Assembly: GCF_900100435.1 (NCBI RefSeq)
Contig: NZ_FNEX01000004.1
Location: forward strand, 186,001 to 250,000
Direction of reading: 5' to 3'
DNA: 64,000 nucleotides
Origin: Pedobacter sp. ok626
GTDB taxonomy: Bacteria > Bacteroidota > Bacteroidia > Sphingobacteriales > Sphingobacteriaceae
Positions 7,702 through 15,410 of the stretch are shown here, one piece after another (position 1 is the first letter of the stretch; every line of letters begins with the position of its first letter). The notes under the pieces are model-generated. The model was not told where the DNA came from. It ran no database searches and saw nothing but the letters and a program-made list of their open reading frames with translations. The position numbers and the translations under genes were made by a program.

Positions 7702-10512
7702 CTAGGGAGCGTAAAAAATATTTTTTTTGAATCTGTAGATGGAAATTGCCAATAATAAGGCCATCAAAAGGTACAGGTTTGGTTCAGCCATACTTTGAGT
7801 TTCTTCATCAGGATCCAGATTTTTATTCCCGGATAGAATCTGCTTTTGCTTTTTTAATAAAGCCATCTTTTGTGCTTTATTTTCTACAACGATAAATGAA
7901 GTCGATGGAGACAATATTCCACTTATTATGCTTTGTTTAACCAGTTTAAAATGAGGATGGTTAGATGGACTCGGATTTAAGGTGTTTCTAATCCATATGC
8001 CCTGAAGGTTTAAGCCGGAAAGCCATGATTTTTTTTCGGTTTGTGACTCATCAGTATTGGGCTTAGTGCCAATGACTATAGAAGGCTGATTATCCTTTGG
8101 TAAATAAGCAATGGGATTTTTAGGATTTGGCCAGGCATATACTGGAATTGAATTTGAGACTGTTGTGGCCGAAGATAATCTTGACTTTGGATTTGTACTT
8201 AAAGTATGTATCCATAGTTTATGGTTACCATCTAGCTCGTAGAAATTTGAATTTTCGGGATATGTTATTTTAAAATCTAAAAAATCATTTTGCATAATTG
8301 CATTTTCTAAGCCATTGGTAAGTACAATCATGATTGGAAATGTACAACCGTTATTTTTGTAATTATTCGCCAGAATTTTTTTAATAGTGCCTTCAAGATA
8401 AAATCCACCATCGAATGGCTGTCTGCTCAGTTTGGTTTTCCAATCTTCGCTCATTAGACTTTCAGTAGAATAGGAATTTGTTAGCTGAAGTCTGATGTCC
8501 TCTTTTTTAATGTGATTGTTGATTATAAAGTTTTCAATTCTAGCGCAGTAACTTCTAATGTTTTTTGCTTTGTCTTTAGAAACGTCGATAATTAAATGAT
8601 ATACGGGTTTCCGCTTAACCAATTGTAATTTGATTTTTTCATTTGGAGGTATATAGAAAGTATTGTTAATTGTTTCAACCTTAGTGGGATTATTGGGACG
8701 GGTATTACCCATGGAAACAGTTTCTCCATCAAAATTTAAAGTAACGGGCTCTTTATGAATAAAAGTTATTCGACTTTTTCTTACTTCTTTAGCTGCGAAT
8801 GGAAATATTTTGAAAGCAATTTTATTTCCTGTCAGATAGTATAAAATTCCGGGGTCTCGGTTCTCATTTCTAATCTGCGAAAAAATCCAAAGCGCTGATT
8901 TTTTTTCGGTCAGTATTCCGTGTTCTCTTCTATTCTCGATATCAAGGTAGTAATTGCTAATCCAGCATCCTTCTGGTAAAGTAAATTCTATTTCATAGCT
9001 AGCTAAGTTTGTTGAATCAGGATTTGTTAATTCTAAATCTACCGAACTGATCCATGCTTGTTGTTTTTCATCAAACATACTCCTGCTTTTTATTTTCGAT
9101 AGCTTAATTGTGCTAATGAAGCTGTTTTGAACAGTCGCTGTTTGTTTGATCGCTTCCCCGAAAAATATCTGCTCTAAAGTGTTAATTTTTACGTCGGATA
9201 AAATCATGTTATTTAAGACTAGCCAATTATAGTATGGGGTGATAAAAGGCGTGTTGTCATTAGAAAAGGATGTGTTGCGACCTTTATTTTGCTTGATAAT
9301 CGTCAGTACATTAGATAGTGATTCTCGATCAACAGAATAGCTTTTTGAGTAATCAGGACTATAAACATATTCCAATGCACTGTTTAAAATTGTTTTATCT
9401 CTCAAATTAAGACACGTAATAGTAAGTGGTATGATGCTTAAAGAAGAAATGATTCCGATAGTAATTTTTGTTAGAGAATAGTTTTGTTTTAGATATTGGA
9501 ATTCTTTGTAAAGCTCATTGGTTTGAAGAATGAACAAAAATAAAGGGGCTAGCATCAAAAAGCCTATTCCTATTGCGATAACAGCGATAATGGCAAGCGG
9601 TAAATAAGGTAGGAATATTAAAAAGAAGTAAATGGTATAAGGAAAACAGATTAACAATCCAAAAAAGCGAATTAAACGATAGACGTTATTTTTAAATGGT
9701 GGTAAACAAACTAATATTCCATTTATGCTAGCAATAATGTAAAACCAAGGATGTTTAAAGTTTCCAAAAATGGATTCGCCTAATCCATTTTTTATTGAAA
9801 TTAGGCCGTTGTTAAAGCAAAGTCCGAGTAAAGGCAACAGCAAAGCAATAATTATTTTCCAATAAATAGCATGTTTTAACAGCCAATCTGATTGTAAGTT
9901 GGTTAAGTTGTAAATCGCTCTACAAATGAAGAATAAAAATAATGTCGATGCTACTATAAATAAGATAATTAAGATATGGGTTCCAAAAGAATTCTCTGGA
10001 TTTCGCCATAGTGGTAGAATAATTTGAATAAACAAATAACTAGCTATTGGAACCGATATTCCGTATATAAAGTTTTGCCATATATTGATTGTTTTAGGTT
10101 TGGGGCTTGAAAGAACAACCAATACAAAAAGAGCATGCGCCAAAGTTGGCATTAAGAAAGTTCCAGGATAAAAGATGGCTTCTGAAGATATCATCCAATT
10201 TGGAATATTGTTTGGGATAACTATGCTGCTGTATTCTGCATAACAATAGAGTAAAGAAATATAGAATACCAGAGCTAAGAGGGCATAAAATATAGAAATG
10301 TTCTGTTTCTTAATCACGCAAAAAATGATATAGCCTAATTGAAGAGCGGTTAACGCGATTAGGGCTAAAGAAAATTTACACCATAAAGTCTTACTTTCAG
10401 CAGTTAAAAGACTTTCAATGATTTTATAATTGCCGAAAAAAATTATAAATAATAAGGTTACAGGGAGGATGTTTATTAACAATAACCACCTTGAATTAAG
10501 CAAGTTTTTCAT
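7702..10512 (-). CDS. XrtN-system VIT domain protein with C-terminal sorting tail
   Basis: A 936-residue membrane protein of the type encoded beside exosortase N. The N-terminal third holds about ten hydrophobic segments (to roughly residue 365). A vault inter-alpha-trypsin (VIT)-like region follows (about 450-600), recognisable from LPEGCWISNYYLDIENRREHG and the AKEVRKSRITFIHKEP stretch. A von Willebrand-like region comes next, without a clear MIDAS motif. The last 35 residues (AEPNLYLLMALLLAISIYRF and a basic end) resemble a PEP-CTERM-style signal: EP, one membrane helix, then basic residues. That makes it the probable substrate of the adjacent exosortase. Its start overlaps the exosortase stop by 17 bases, implying translational coupling. 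The role after sorting is unknown. Confidence 0.75.
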   Translation of the reverse strand: MKNLLNSRWLLLINILPVTLLFIIFFGNYKIIESLLTAESKTLWCKFSLALIALTALQLGYIIFCVIKKQNISIFYALLALVFYISLLYCYAEYSSIVIPNNIPNWMISSEAIFYPGTFLMPTLAHALFVLVVLSSPKPKTINIWQNFIYGISVPIASYLFIQIILPLWRNPENSFGTHILIILFIVASTLFLFFICRAIYNLTNLQSDWLLKHAIYWKIIIALLLPLLGLCFNNGLISIKNGLGESIFGNFKHPWFYIIASINGILVCLPPFKNNVYRLIRFFGLLICFPYTIYFFLIFLPYLPLAIIAVIAIGIGFLMLAPLFLFILQTNELYKEFQYLKQNYSLTKITIGIISSLSIIPLTITCLNLRDKTILNSALEYVYSPDYSKSYSVDRESLSNVLTIIKQNKGRNTSFSNDNTPFITPYYNWLVLNNMILSDVKINTLEQIFFGEAIKQTATVQNSFISTIKLSKIKSRSMFDEKQQAWISSVDLELTNPDSTNLASYEIEFTLPEGCWISNYYLDIENRREHGILTEKKSALWIFSQIRNENRDPGILYYLTGNKIAFKIFPFAAKEVRKSRITFIHKEPVTLNFDGETVSMGNTRPNNPTKVETINNTFYIPPNEKIKLQLVKRKPVYHLIIDVSKDKAKNIRSYCARIENFIINNHIKKEDIRLQLTNSYSTESLMSEDWKTKLSRQPFDGGFYLEGTIKKILANNYKNNGCTFPIMIVLTNGLENAIMQNDFLDFKITYPENSNFYELDGNHKLWIHTLSTNPKSRLSSATTVSNSIPVYAWPNPKNPIAYLPKDNQPSIVIGTKPNTDESQTEKKSWLSGLNLQGIWIRNTLNPSPSNHPHFKLVKQSIISGILSPSTSFIVVENKAQKMALLKKQKQILSGNKNLDPDEETQSMAEPNLYLLMALLLAISIYRFKKNIFYAP

Positions 10513-11029
10513 TTATAGGAGAATATTTAGTGAGCAGATAATTCTGTGTTTTATAGAATAGAATGAGAAAAAATAGGTACACAAATGTTCCTTCTGCCTG
10601 ATGTAACCAGGGGCCAACTTGTAGCTGAGGTTTTATCAACTTATTTAAGAGAATAGCGATGATGATTCTTGAGGTGTTTACAAATAGGGTAAGGATCCAG
10701 CTTAACAAAAGGCTTAAGGGGATTAAAAGGTACTTGCCCCCTCTGTTGTGAAAATGATTTAGACTAATAAAATAACCTATAATGAAGCTTAGTATCAAGA
10801 AATTAAATCCAGAACAGGATTTCTCTATTAAAATGTTAAGATCTTGATGGAGAAACCCTAAATCATTTAGAAATGTTCCTGGCGAGTTTGTTAGGACTGA
10901 AATAATTTTGTCGGTAGGCAATAAGATGAAAAATAAATCATTTGCATCCATTTGGGTATACGCAATTTTGAATATTCCAAAGAGTAAAATTCCCAAGATG
11001 TAATGAAAAGTGTTTTTTTTAAAGTCCAT
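10496..11029 (-). CDS. xrtN: Exosortase N (XrtN)
   Basis: A 177-residue multi-pass membrane protein of the exosortase/archaeosortase family, transpeptidase-like enzymes that process C-terminal sorting signals. The catalytic triad of the family is visible: Cys72 in EKSCSGFNFL, Arg121 in VNTSRIIIAILLN and His143 in GPWLHQAEG. At least five membrane segments surround these motifs. The assignment to subtype N rests on its small size and on the VIT-domain partner directly downstream. It lies 5 bases after the DUF4173 gene and overlaps the VIT gene, so the three form one minus-strand transcription unit. Confidence 0.85.
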   Translation of the reverse strand: MDFKKNTFHYILGILLFGIFKIAYTQMDANDLFFILLPTDKIISVLTNSPGTFLNDLGFLHQDLNILIEKSCSGFNFLILSFIIGYFISLNHFHNRGGKYLLIPLSLLLSWILTLFVNTSRIIIAILLNKLIKPQLQVGPWLHQAEGTFVYLFFLILFYKTQNYLLTKYSPINEKLA

Positions 11030-11034
11030 ATTTT

Positions 11035-12603
11035 TTATTTCTTATTCAGACCAAAATACCTAGCCGTGTTCCAATCCGGCATATTCCAGGATAACCAGGT
11101 CACTTTTTGATATCGCTCAGCGAAGTAGCCGATTCGTCGATCAAGTCGCTTTTGAAATTCATCATTTGGTGTCAGCAATACAGCCTTTGGGTTTTTTAGA
11201 TCGGGGATTGAACAGGGGTATAATTTAGCCCTGTTTTTATCTAAAACGGGTAGTGTTTTGTCTGATAATGAAAACAGGTAATCAAGATCGATACCGGAGG
11301 GGCTTGTATAATTGATATTGTATTTTGCAATGAGTACATCCCAGTTTACCGTGCTAAATAGGAGTAGTAAGGAGAACCATATATGTCCATTGATCTTAAA
11401 GAGATAGAATAGCGTTTTTTGTTTGGCTACTTTAATGTAGACTGTCGAAAGTCCAATTGTACAAAGTATTGCAAATATCAATACACCAATTCTTTTATGT
11501 GTTAAGCCTTGAAATTCGATATAATAGCCATCGCGGATAAATACGGAGATGATAAGAATACAGTTCTGGATCATCCAGGTGAAAGCGAGGATTTTTAAAG
11601 TTTTGCTTTTGCTGTAGAAATTTAGGTTTCCTCTGAAAAAATAAAGAATTACAGCCATTGCCATAATAATGCTGAAAATTAATGCATTAGTTCCTTTGTG
11701 TAAATCTGCGGAGAAGTTGCCTGAAGGTTTGTAACCAAGCCATAACGTTGTAATGTCAATTAGATTTACGGACAGCAATAAAAGATTTAAAGCTATAAAT
11801 GAAATGATGCCTGTGATGTATTCGGTTTTAAGTGCTAGTTTTTTAGTCAACAAATTAGGGCTGAATGTCTGAATCATTTCACGCCATATGGTATGGCGAT
11901 TGGGTGATTTTCTGATCCTTTCTAATTTTTCAGTGCTTTTTGATTCAACGTTTTGCAAATTATGATTGAAAAAAGTAAAGAGAAGACCACCGGTTATTAT
12001 CGCGCCGAGACAGAAATGTAAAAATCGAACTAGTGTGATGTCTTTGAAAAAGAAACTTAAGATGTTACCTAAAAAATCGGATATATTTTGAACGAGGGTA
12101 TCAATATAATGTGCAAACACATCATTTGCGATCATGTAGGTGACGGTAAAAATCCAAACTATTATTATTGGAATAAAAACATATTTGGCGAATTTTAGAA
12201 TTGGTCGCAGATTAAATTTCCCAATACTAACTGTCGATAAGCTTTGAATAAAATTAAAAGGTAAGGTGATAAATTGTAAAATTGTCGCAATAGCGGCCGT
12301 AAATACTGTTCTGATTTGCGGATAGTGGCTAAAACCCACAAACAAAACCAAGCTGATGTAGTAACTAACAATTGTTAAATCTGAATTGTTGATTACAACT
12401 AAAATTGCAGCTAAAAGATGTGCCGCTGCATAAATTTTAAACTTGAAACTTTTAACAATATCCTTATTGAAGTAGGTGATGGTAAAGACGTATAGACTAT
12501 AAATTAAAAGATTCAGTGCTAATCTTTCTGTCCAAAACAGATAGTTAAATAATAATCCCCCAAAAATGGTTGATAGGACCAAGAAATTCGATTTGTTTTT
12601 CAT
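11035..12603 (-). CDS. DUF4173-family integral membrane protein
   Basis: A 522-residue protein with about a dozen hydrophobic helices and a soluble C-terminal tail. The tail motif DYLFSLSDKTLPVLDKN resembles the LDxxYLxxLSxDAxPxL pattern of DUF4153/DUF4173 proteins; the family function is unknown. It is the first gene of the exosortase N operon, and its stop lies only 5 bases before xrtN, so a role with the exosortase is a reasonable inference. A perfect 11-bp inverted repeat lies 36-80 bases upstream of the start. Confidence 0.7.
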   Translation of the reverse strand: MKNKSNFLVLSTIFGGLLFNYLFWTERLALNLLIYSLYVFTITYFNKDIVKSFKFKIYAAAHLLAAILVVINNSDLTIVSYYISLVLFVGFSHYPQIRTVFTAAIATILQFITLPFNFIQSLSTVSIGKFNLRPILKFAKYVFIPIIIVWIFTVTYMIANDVFAHYIDTLVQNISDFLGNILSFFFKDITLVRFLHFCLGAIITGGLLFTFFNHNLQNVESKSTEKLERIRKSPNRHTIWREMIQTFSPNLLTKKLALKTEYITGIISFIALNLLLLSVNLIDITTLWLGYKPSGNFSADLHKGTNALIFSIIMAMAVILYFFRGNLNFYSKSKTLKILAFTWMIQNCILIISVFIRDGYYIEFQGLTHKRIGVLIFAILCTIGLSTVYIKVAKQKTLFYLFKINGHIWFSLLLLFSTVNWDVLIAKYNINYTSPSGIDLDYLFSLSDKTLPVLDKNRAKLYPCSIPDLKNPKAVLLTPNDEFQKRLDRRIGYFAERYQKVTWLSWNMPDWNTARYFGLNKK

Positions 12604-12638
12604 CAGAATATAATTTGATTTTTAATGGTTATGAAGCT

Positions 12639-12683
12639 ATCATGAGTAATCTTTGTTGCTGTTTGTGAGAGTTTACTCATGAT
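12639..12683. promoter_or_regulatory. 11-bp inverted repeat upstream of the XrtN operon
   Basis: ATCATGAGTAA (12639-12649) and TTACTCATGAT (12673-12683) are perfect inverted copies separated by 23 bases. They sit in the 141-bp gap between the winged-helix regulator gene and the operon head, where an operator would be expected. A long-loop hairpin is the alternative. Confidence 0.5.
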
Positions 12684-12744
12684 GGTTTTATTTTATTTAG
12701 TTATTGAAAGTGCTTTGTATTTCAAAGTGTATGGATAAAAAAAA

Positions 12745-13041
12745 TTAGATACCTCTAATCATTTTTTCTAAAGCATCTAAGTGCGCCTTAAATGCATGTC
12801 TTCCAAGCTCTGTTATGATATATGTTGTATTTGTTTTTTTTCCAATAAATGATTTTTGAACTTTTAAGTATTCGGCCTGCTCAAGGGTGTTTAAATGGGA
12901 GGCAAGGTTACCATCAGTTAACTCCAGCAATTGTTTTAGTTCATTGAAACTAATGCTATCATTAACTATTAATATCGACATAACCCCCAGTCTGATTCGG
13001 CTGTCGAATATTTTATTGAGGGCCTCTATTGGGTTCTTCAT
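12745..13041 (-). CDS. Winged-helix transcriptional regulator
   Basis: A 98-residue protein consisting almost entirely of one winged helix-turn-helix domain of the ArsR/MarR-like group that often carries COG0640/HTH_34 labels. SFNELKQLLELTDGNLASHLNTLE is the helix-turn-helix with recognition helix, and KKTNTTYIITELGRHAF the wing. There are no cysteine pairs for metal sensing. Its ATG overlaps the stop of the upstream membrane protein by one base (TAATG). Such regulator and membrane protein pairs are common in Bacteroidota, and the target may be the pair itself or the exosortase operon downstream. Confidence 0.85.
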   Translation of the reverse strand: MKNPIEALNKIFDSRIRLGVMSILIVNDSISFNELKQLLELTDGNLASHLNTLEQAEYLKVQKSFIGKKTNTTYIITELGRHAFKAHLDALEKMIRGI

Positions 13042-13670
13042 TATTTAGCCCTTTCATATTTAAAGTACATCAACATACCATAAAAGATATGAAGAACACC
13101 AAATCCAATAGCCCAGAAATAAAGACCATAGCCGATATAAAACATGGCGATTAGTCCCAGTATAATTTCACAGAAGCCTAAAAAACGAATATCTGTATAA
13201 GTGTATTTGCTAGCGTTAATTAATGCTAATCCGTAAAAGAGCAAGCAAGAAGGAGCGATTAATCCATAAGTGCCAGGGTGAACAAAAAGTAAGGCGATTA
13301 TAAACAATCCGCCCGAAAACAATGGGATAGCTAAATTCAACAATAGATTTTTTGTAGTTCTGTCCCAAAATGGAAGTTTCTTTTTTCTACTCTGTCTAAA
13401 TGTTAGCAATAAGCCTCCAATCAGGGCAACAATTAGAACACCCAAACCTATTTTTATTAGGTTAAATTCCAGGTCCAGTTCTGAAGAACCATATTTATAA
13501 GTACCATCTATAAAATCTGCTATCTCTATATGGGCCAGATAAGCACCAACCAAGGCTGTAAAACCAGCAAACACGCCTGATAATCCGCTTAAAGAAATAA
13601 ATCTGGATGAACGGTCCATCAACTTTTTGATGTCGTTCAATGCACTGAGTTGTTCTTCTTGGTTGTTCAT
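13041..13670 (-). CDS. Predicted membrane protein paired with winged-helix regulator
   Basis: A 209-residue protein with six hydrophobic segments: one after a short charged N-terminus (SSRFISLSGLSGVFAGF), then helices near residues 77-95, 108-128, 130-147, 160-177 and 180-200. The family is unnamed to me; similar proteins sit next to winged-helix genes in related bacteria. It may sense a membrane signal or serve as the regulator's partner. It heads a two-gene unit with a well-matched promoter and is divergent from the LolD-like gene. Confidence 0.7.
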   Translation of the reverse strand: MNNQEEQLSALNDIKKLMDRSSRFISLSGLSGVFAGFTALVGAYLAHIEIADFIDGTYKYGSSELDLEFNLIKIGLGVLIVALIGGLLLTFRQSRKKKLPFWDRTTKNLLLNLAIPLFSGGLFIIALLFVHPGTYGLIAPSCLLFYGLALINASKYTYTDIRFLGFCEIILGLIAMFYIGYGLYFWAIGFGVLHIFYGMLMYFKYERAK

Positions 13671-13690
13671 TTTAAAAGTACTTTGTTTTT

Positions 13691-13721
13691 CAAAGTTACT
13701 TTATATTCATAAACTTCCAAA
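13691..13721 (-). promoter_or_regulatory. Promoter of the membrane protein/regulator pair
   Basis: On the minus strand TTTG (13721-13718), 19 bases, TAACTTTG (13698-13691) matches the Bacteroidota consensus. The predicted start is near 13684, about 14 nt from the start codon. Confidence 0.65.
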
Positions 13722-13750
13722 TAATATTTAAGATTATTTGTTGTGGCATA

Positions 13751-13785
13751 TTTGTTAAACCTTGCCTGATGTTTTTGTAAGTTTG
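13751..13785 (+). promoter_or_regulatory. Possible promoter of the LolD-like operon
   Basis: TTTG at 13751 and TAAGTTTG at 13778-13785 are separated by 23 bases, at the upper end of the normal spacing. The -7 box ends 4 bases before the ATG at 13790, so transcription would begin at about the start codon, giving a leaderless message, or the element is not used. Confidence 0.4.
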
Positions 13786-13789
13786 CAAA

Positions 13790-14440
13790 ATGCTAAAAGC
13801 CACAGGTATAAAAAAAGCTTATGGAAACCTGCCTATATTAAAAGGTGTGGATTTTGAAGTGTCAAAAGGTGAAATTGTAAGTATTATAGGTGCATCAGGA
13901 GCTGGTAAAAGCACGCTTTTACACATTCTGGGCACATTAGATAAGCCTGATCATGGAGAAGTGGAGTTGAAAGGAACTAAAGTGAGCAAGCTTTCGGGTG
14001 AGTTGCTTAGTGTTTTTCGTAACCGTAATATAGGTTTCGTATTTCAGTTTCATCACCTGTTACCAGAGTTTACAGCACTCGAAAATATTTGTATTCCGGC
14101 TTTTATAGCCAAAACAGGAAAGAAACAAGCGGAGCAGCGCGCAATGGAATTGCTTGATCTGCTTGGCTTAAAAGATAGGGCAGATCATAAGCCAAATCAA
14201 ATGTCTGGTGGCGAGCAACAGCGTATTGCAGTAGCAAGGGCGCTTATCAATAACCCGGCAATCATCCTTGCTGATGAGCCTTCCGGTAATTTGGATTCTG
14301 CAAATGCCAACGCTCTGCATGAGTTCTTTATCACTCTTCGTGATAATTTTAAACAAACATTTGTTATTGTAACCCATAATGAAGACCTGGCGAAAATAAG
14401 CGACAGGGTTGTGACCATGAAAGATGGCTTAATTATATGA
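13790..14440 (+). CDS. lolD: ABC transporter ATP-binding protein, LolD-like
   Basis: A 216-residue ABC ATPase of the LolD/MacB group that powers extraction of lipoproteins from, or other work in, the inner membrane. Walker A is GASGAGKST, the Q-loop [10 protein letters not shown], the signature MSGGEQQR, Walker [14 protein letters not shown] and the H-loop [24 protein letters not shown] is characteristic of LolD-type proteins. No permease (LolC/E) gene is adjacent; the next two genes overlap it in an operon (ATGA overlap with 14437), which is unusual context for lolD. The specific lipoprotein role is therefore inferred from sequence only. Confidence 0.8.
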   Translation: MLKATGIKKAYGNLPILKGVDFEVSKGEIVSIIGASGAGKSTLLHILGTLDKPDHGEVELKGTKVSKLSGELLSVFRNRNIGFVFQFHHLLPEFTALENICIPAFIAKTGKKQAEQRAMELLDLLGLKDRADHKPNQMSGGEQQRIAVARALINNPAIILADEPSGNLDSANANALHEFFITLRDNFKQTFVIVTHNEDLAKISDRVVTMKDGLII

Positions 14441-14760
14441 GGATATTAATCACAGGCGGGAAGTCGGCCCAAGCTTTAAAACAAGCTAAACAGTTTACTT
14501 CAGATAATATCATACTTGCCGATTATGGTGATATGCCTAGTTTTCCATCAGCAACTTATAAATTCCTGTCGCTTGGCGAACGGAACGACGATATCATTGC
14601 GCATAACCTGTTAAATCATTGCTTAAATGAAGCTGCAGATGCCATTTTGGCCTTGAATGATTTTGAAACAGAAGAATTACTAAAGTCAAGCGTATTATTT
14701 AAGGAGTTTAACATCGATATCCTGACCGCAACTGATACAAACAAACCGACAGCACAATAA
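14437..14760 (+). CDS. Small Rossmann-like protein of unknown function
   Basis: A 107-residue protein beginning [20 protein letters not shown], which resembles the first beta-alpha unit of the pre-ATP-grasp domain that opens some ATP-grasp carboxylate ligases. The ATP-grasp domain itself is absent, so the protein is either a stand-alone domain or a remnant. It is acidic and soluble, with no signal peptide. It overlaps lolD by 4 bases (ATGA) and the following HAD-like gene by 1 base (TAATG), so all three are likely translated together. Confidence 0.6.
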   Translation: MRILITGGKSAQALKQAKQFTSDNIILADYGDMPSFPSATYKFLSLGERNDDIIAHNLLNHCLNEAADAILALNDFETEELLKSSVLFKEFNIDILTATDTNKPTAQ

Positions 14761-15368
14761 TGATTTTTGAAAAATACCTACAAGAAAAGGAATCCTTCGT
14801 TTTTGAACTAGACAATGTAATTTATCCTGAGAAAGATTACTTCCTCCAAGTGTACTATCTTTTTGCTCAGTTTATTGAGTATGGAGAACAGCTTAATGCA
14901 GCTGAAGTTCTTAAGTATATGCAAGAGACTTATCAGGAGGCAGGTGCTGATGATATCTTTGCGAAAACAGCTGCGAAATTCAATATCCCTGAAAAATACA
15001 AGGTTAATTTTGATATGCTAATGCATAGCGCACGTTTGCCACTTAAGCTGTTGATCTATCGTGAAGTCTTAAATTTCTTGCAATCTATCGTTTTAGAGCG
15101 TAAGCAAATATTGCTATTGGTAAGTGGAAATCCTGCTACTCAACTCAATAAAATTAAACAAACTGACTGGAATGGACTTGAAAAATACCTTACCGTATTC
15201 TTTACAGAAGAGTTTGAACCACAGAAAGATGCATTGAAATTGATTCTGGAAAAGCAAGAGTTAAAAAAAGAAAAGGTACTGTTAATTGGAAATTCCAATT
15301 TTGCAAAAAGTAGTGCCTCGAAGTGTAAAATAGATTATTTGGATGTAAATGAACTATTTAAAGTCTAA
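14760..15368 (+). CDS. HAD-superfamily-like protein with altered active site
   Basis: A 202-residue protein aligned by motif with HAD phosphatases of the pyrimidine 5'-nucleotidase type. Motif I, normally FDxDNTxY, reads FELDNVIYP here, so the nucleophilic Asp is Glu16 while Asp18 remains. Motif II is LLVSGNPA and the motif III lysine lies in EPQKDALKLIL. Motif IV, normally GDSxxD, reads IGNSNFAKSSA, so both acidic metal ligands are gone. The fold is probably kept and phosphotransfer is probably lost, which suggests a binding or regulatory role. It is the last gene of the LolD-like operon and ends within a 7-bp AT-rich hairpin (15365-15384). Confidence 0.7.
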   Translation: MIFEKYLQEKESFVFELDNVIYPEKDYFLQVYYLFAQFIEYGEQLNAAEVLKYMQETYQEAGADDIFAKTAAKFNIPEKYKVNFDMLMHSARLPLKLLIYREVLNFLQSIVLERKQILLLVSGNPATQLNKIKQTDWNGLEKYLTVFFTEEFEPQKDALKLILEKQELKKEKVLLIGNSNFAKSSASKCKIDYLDVNELFKV

Positions 15369-15410
15369 TTACGTTTGTAATTAGTCGTATATTTATATAA
15401 AATATTTCAA

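Noticed and set aside
13790..14440. FtsE or MacB assignment for the ABC ATPase
   Set aside because: No FtsX or MacB-type permease is adjacent, and the [10 protein letters not shown] stretch fits LolD better.
15365..15384. Terminator after the LolD-like operon
   Set aside because: A 7-bp AT-only stem without a T-run is too weak; S41 may be co-transcribed or have its own start.
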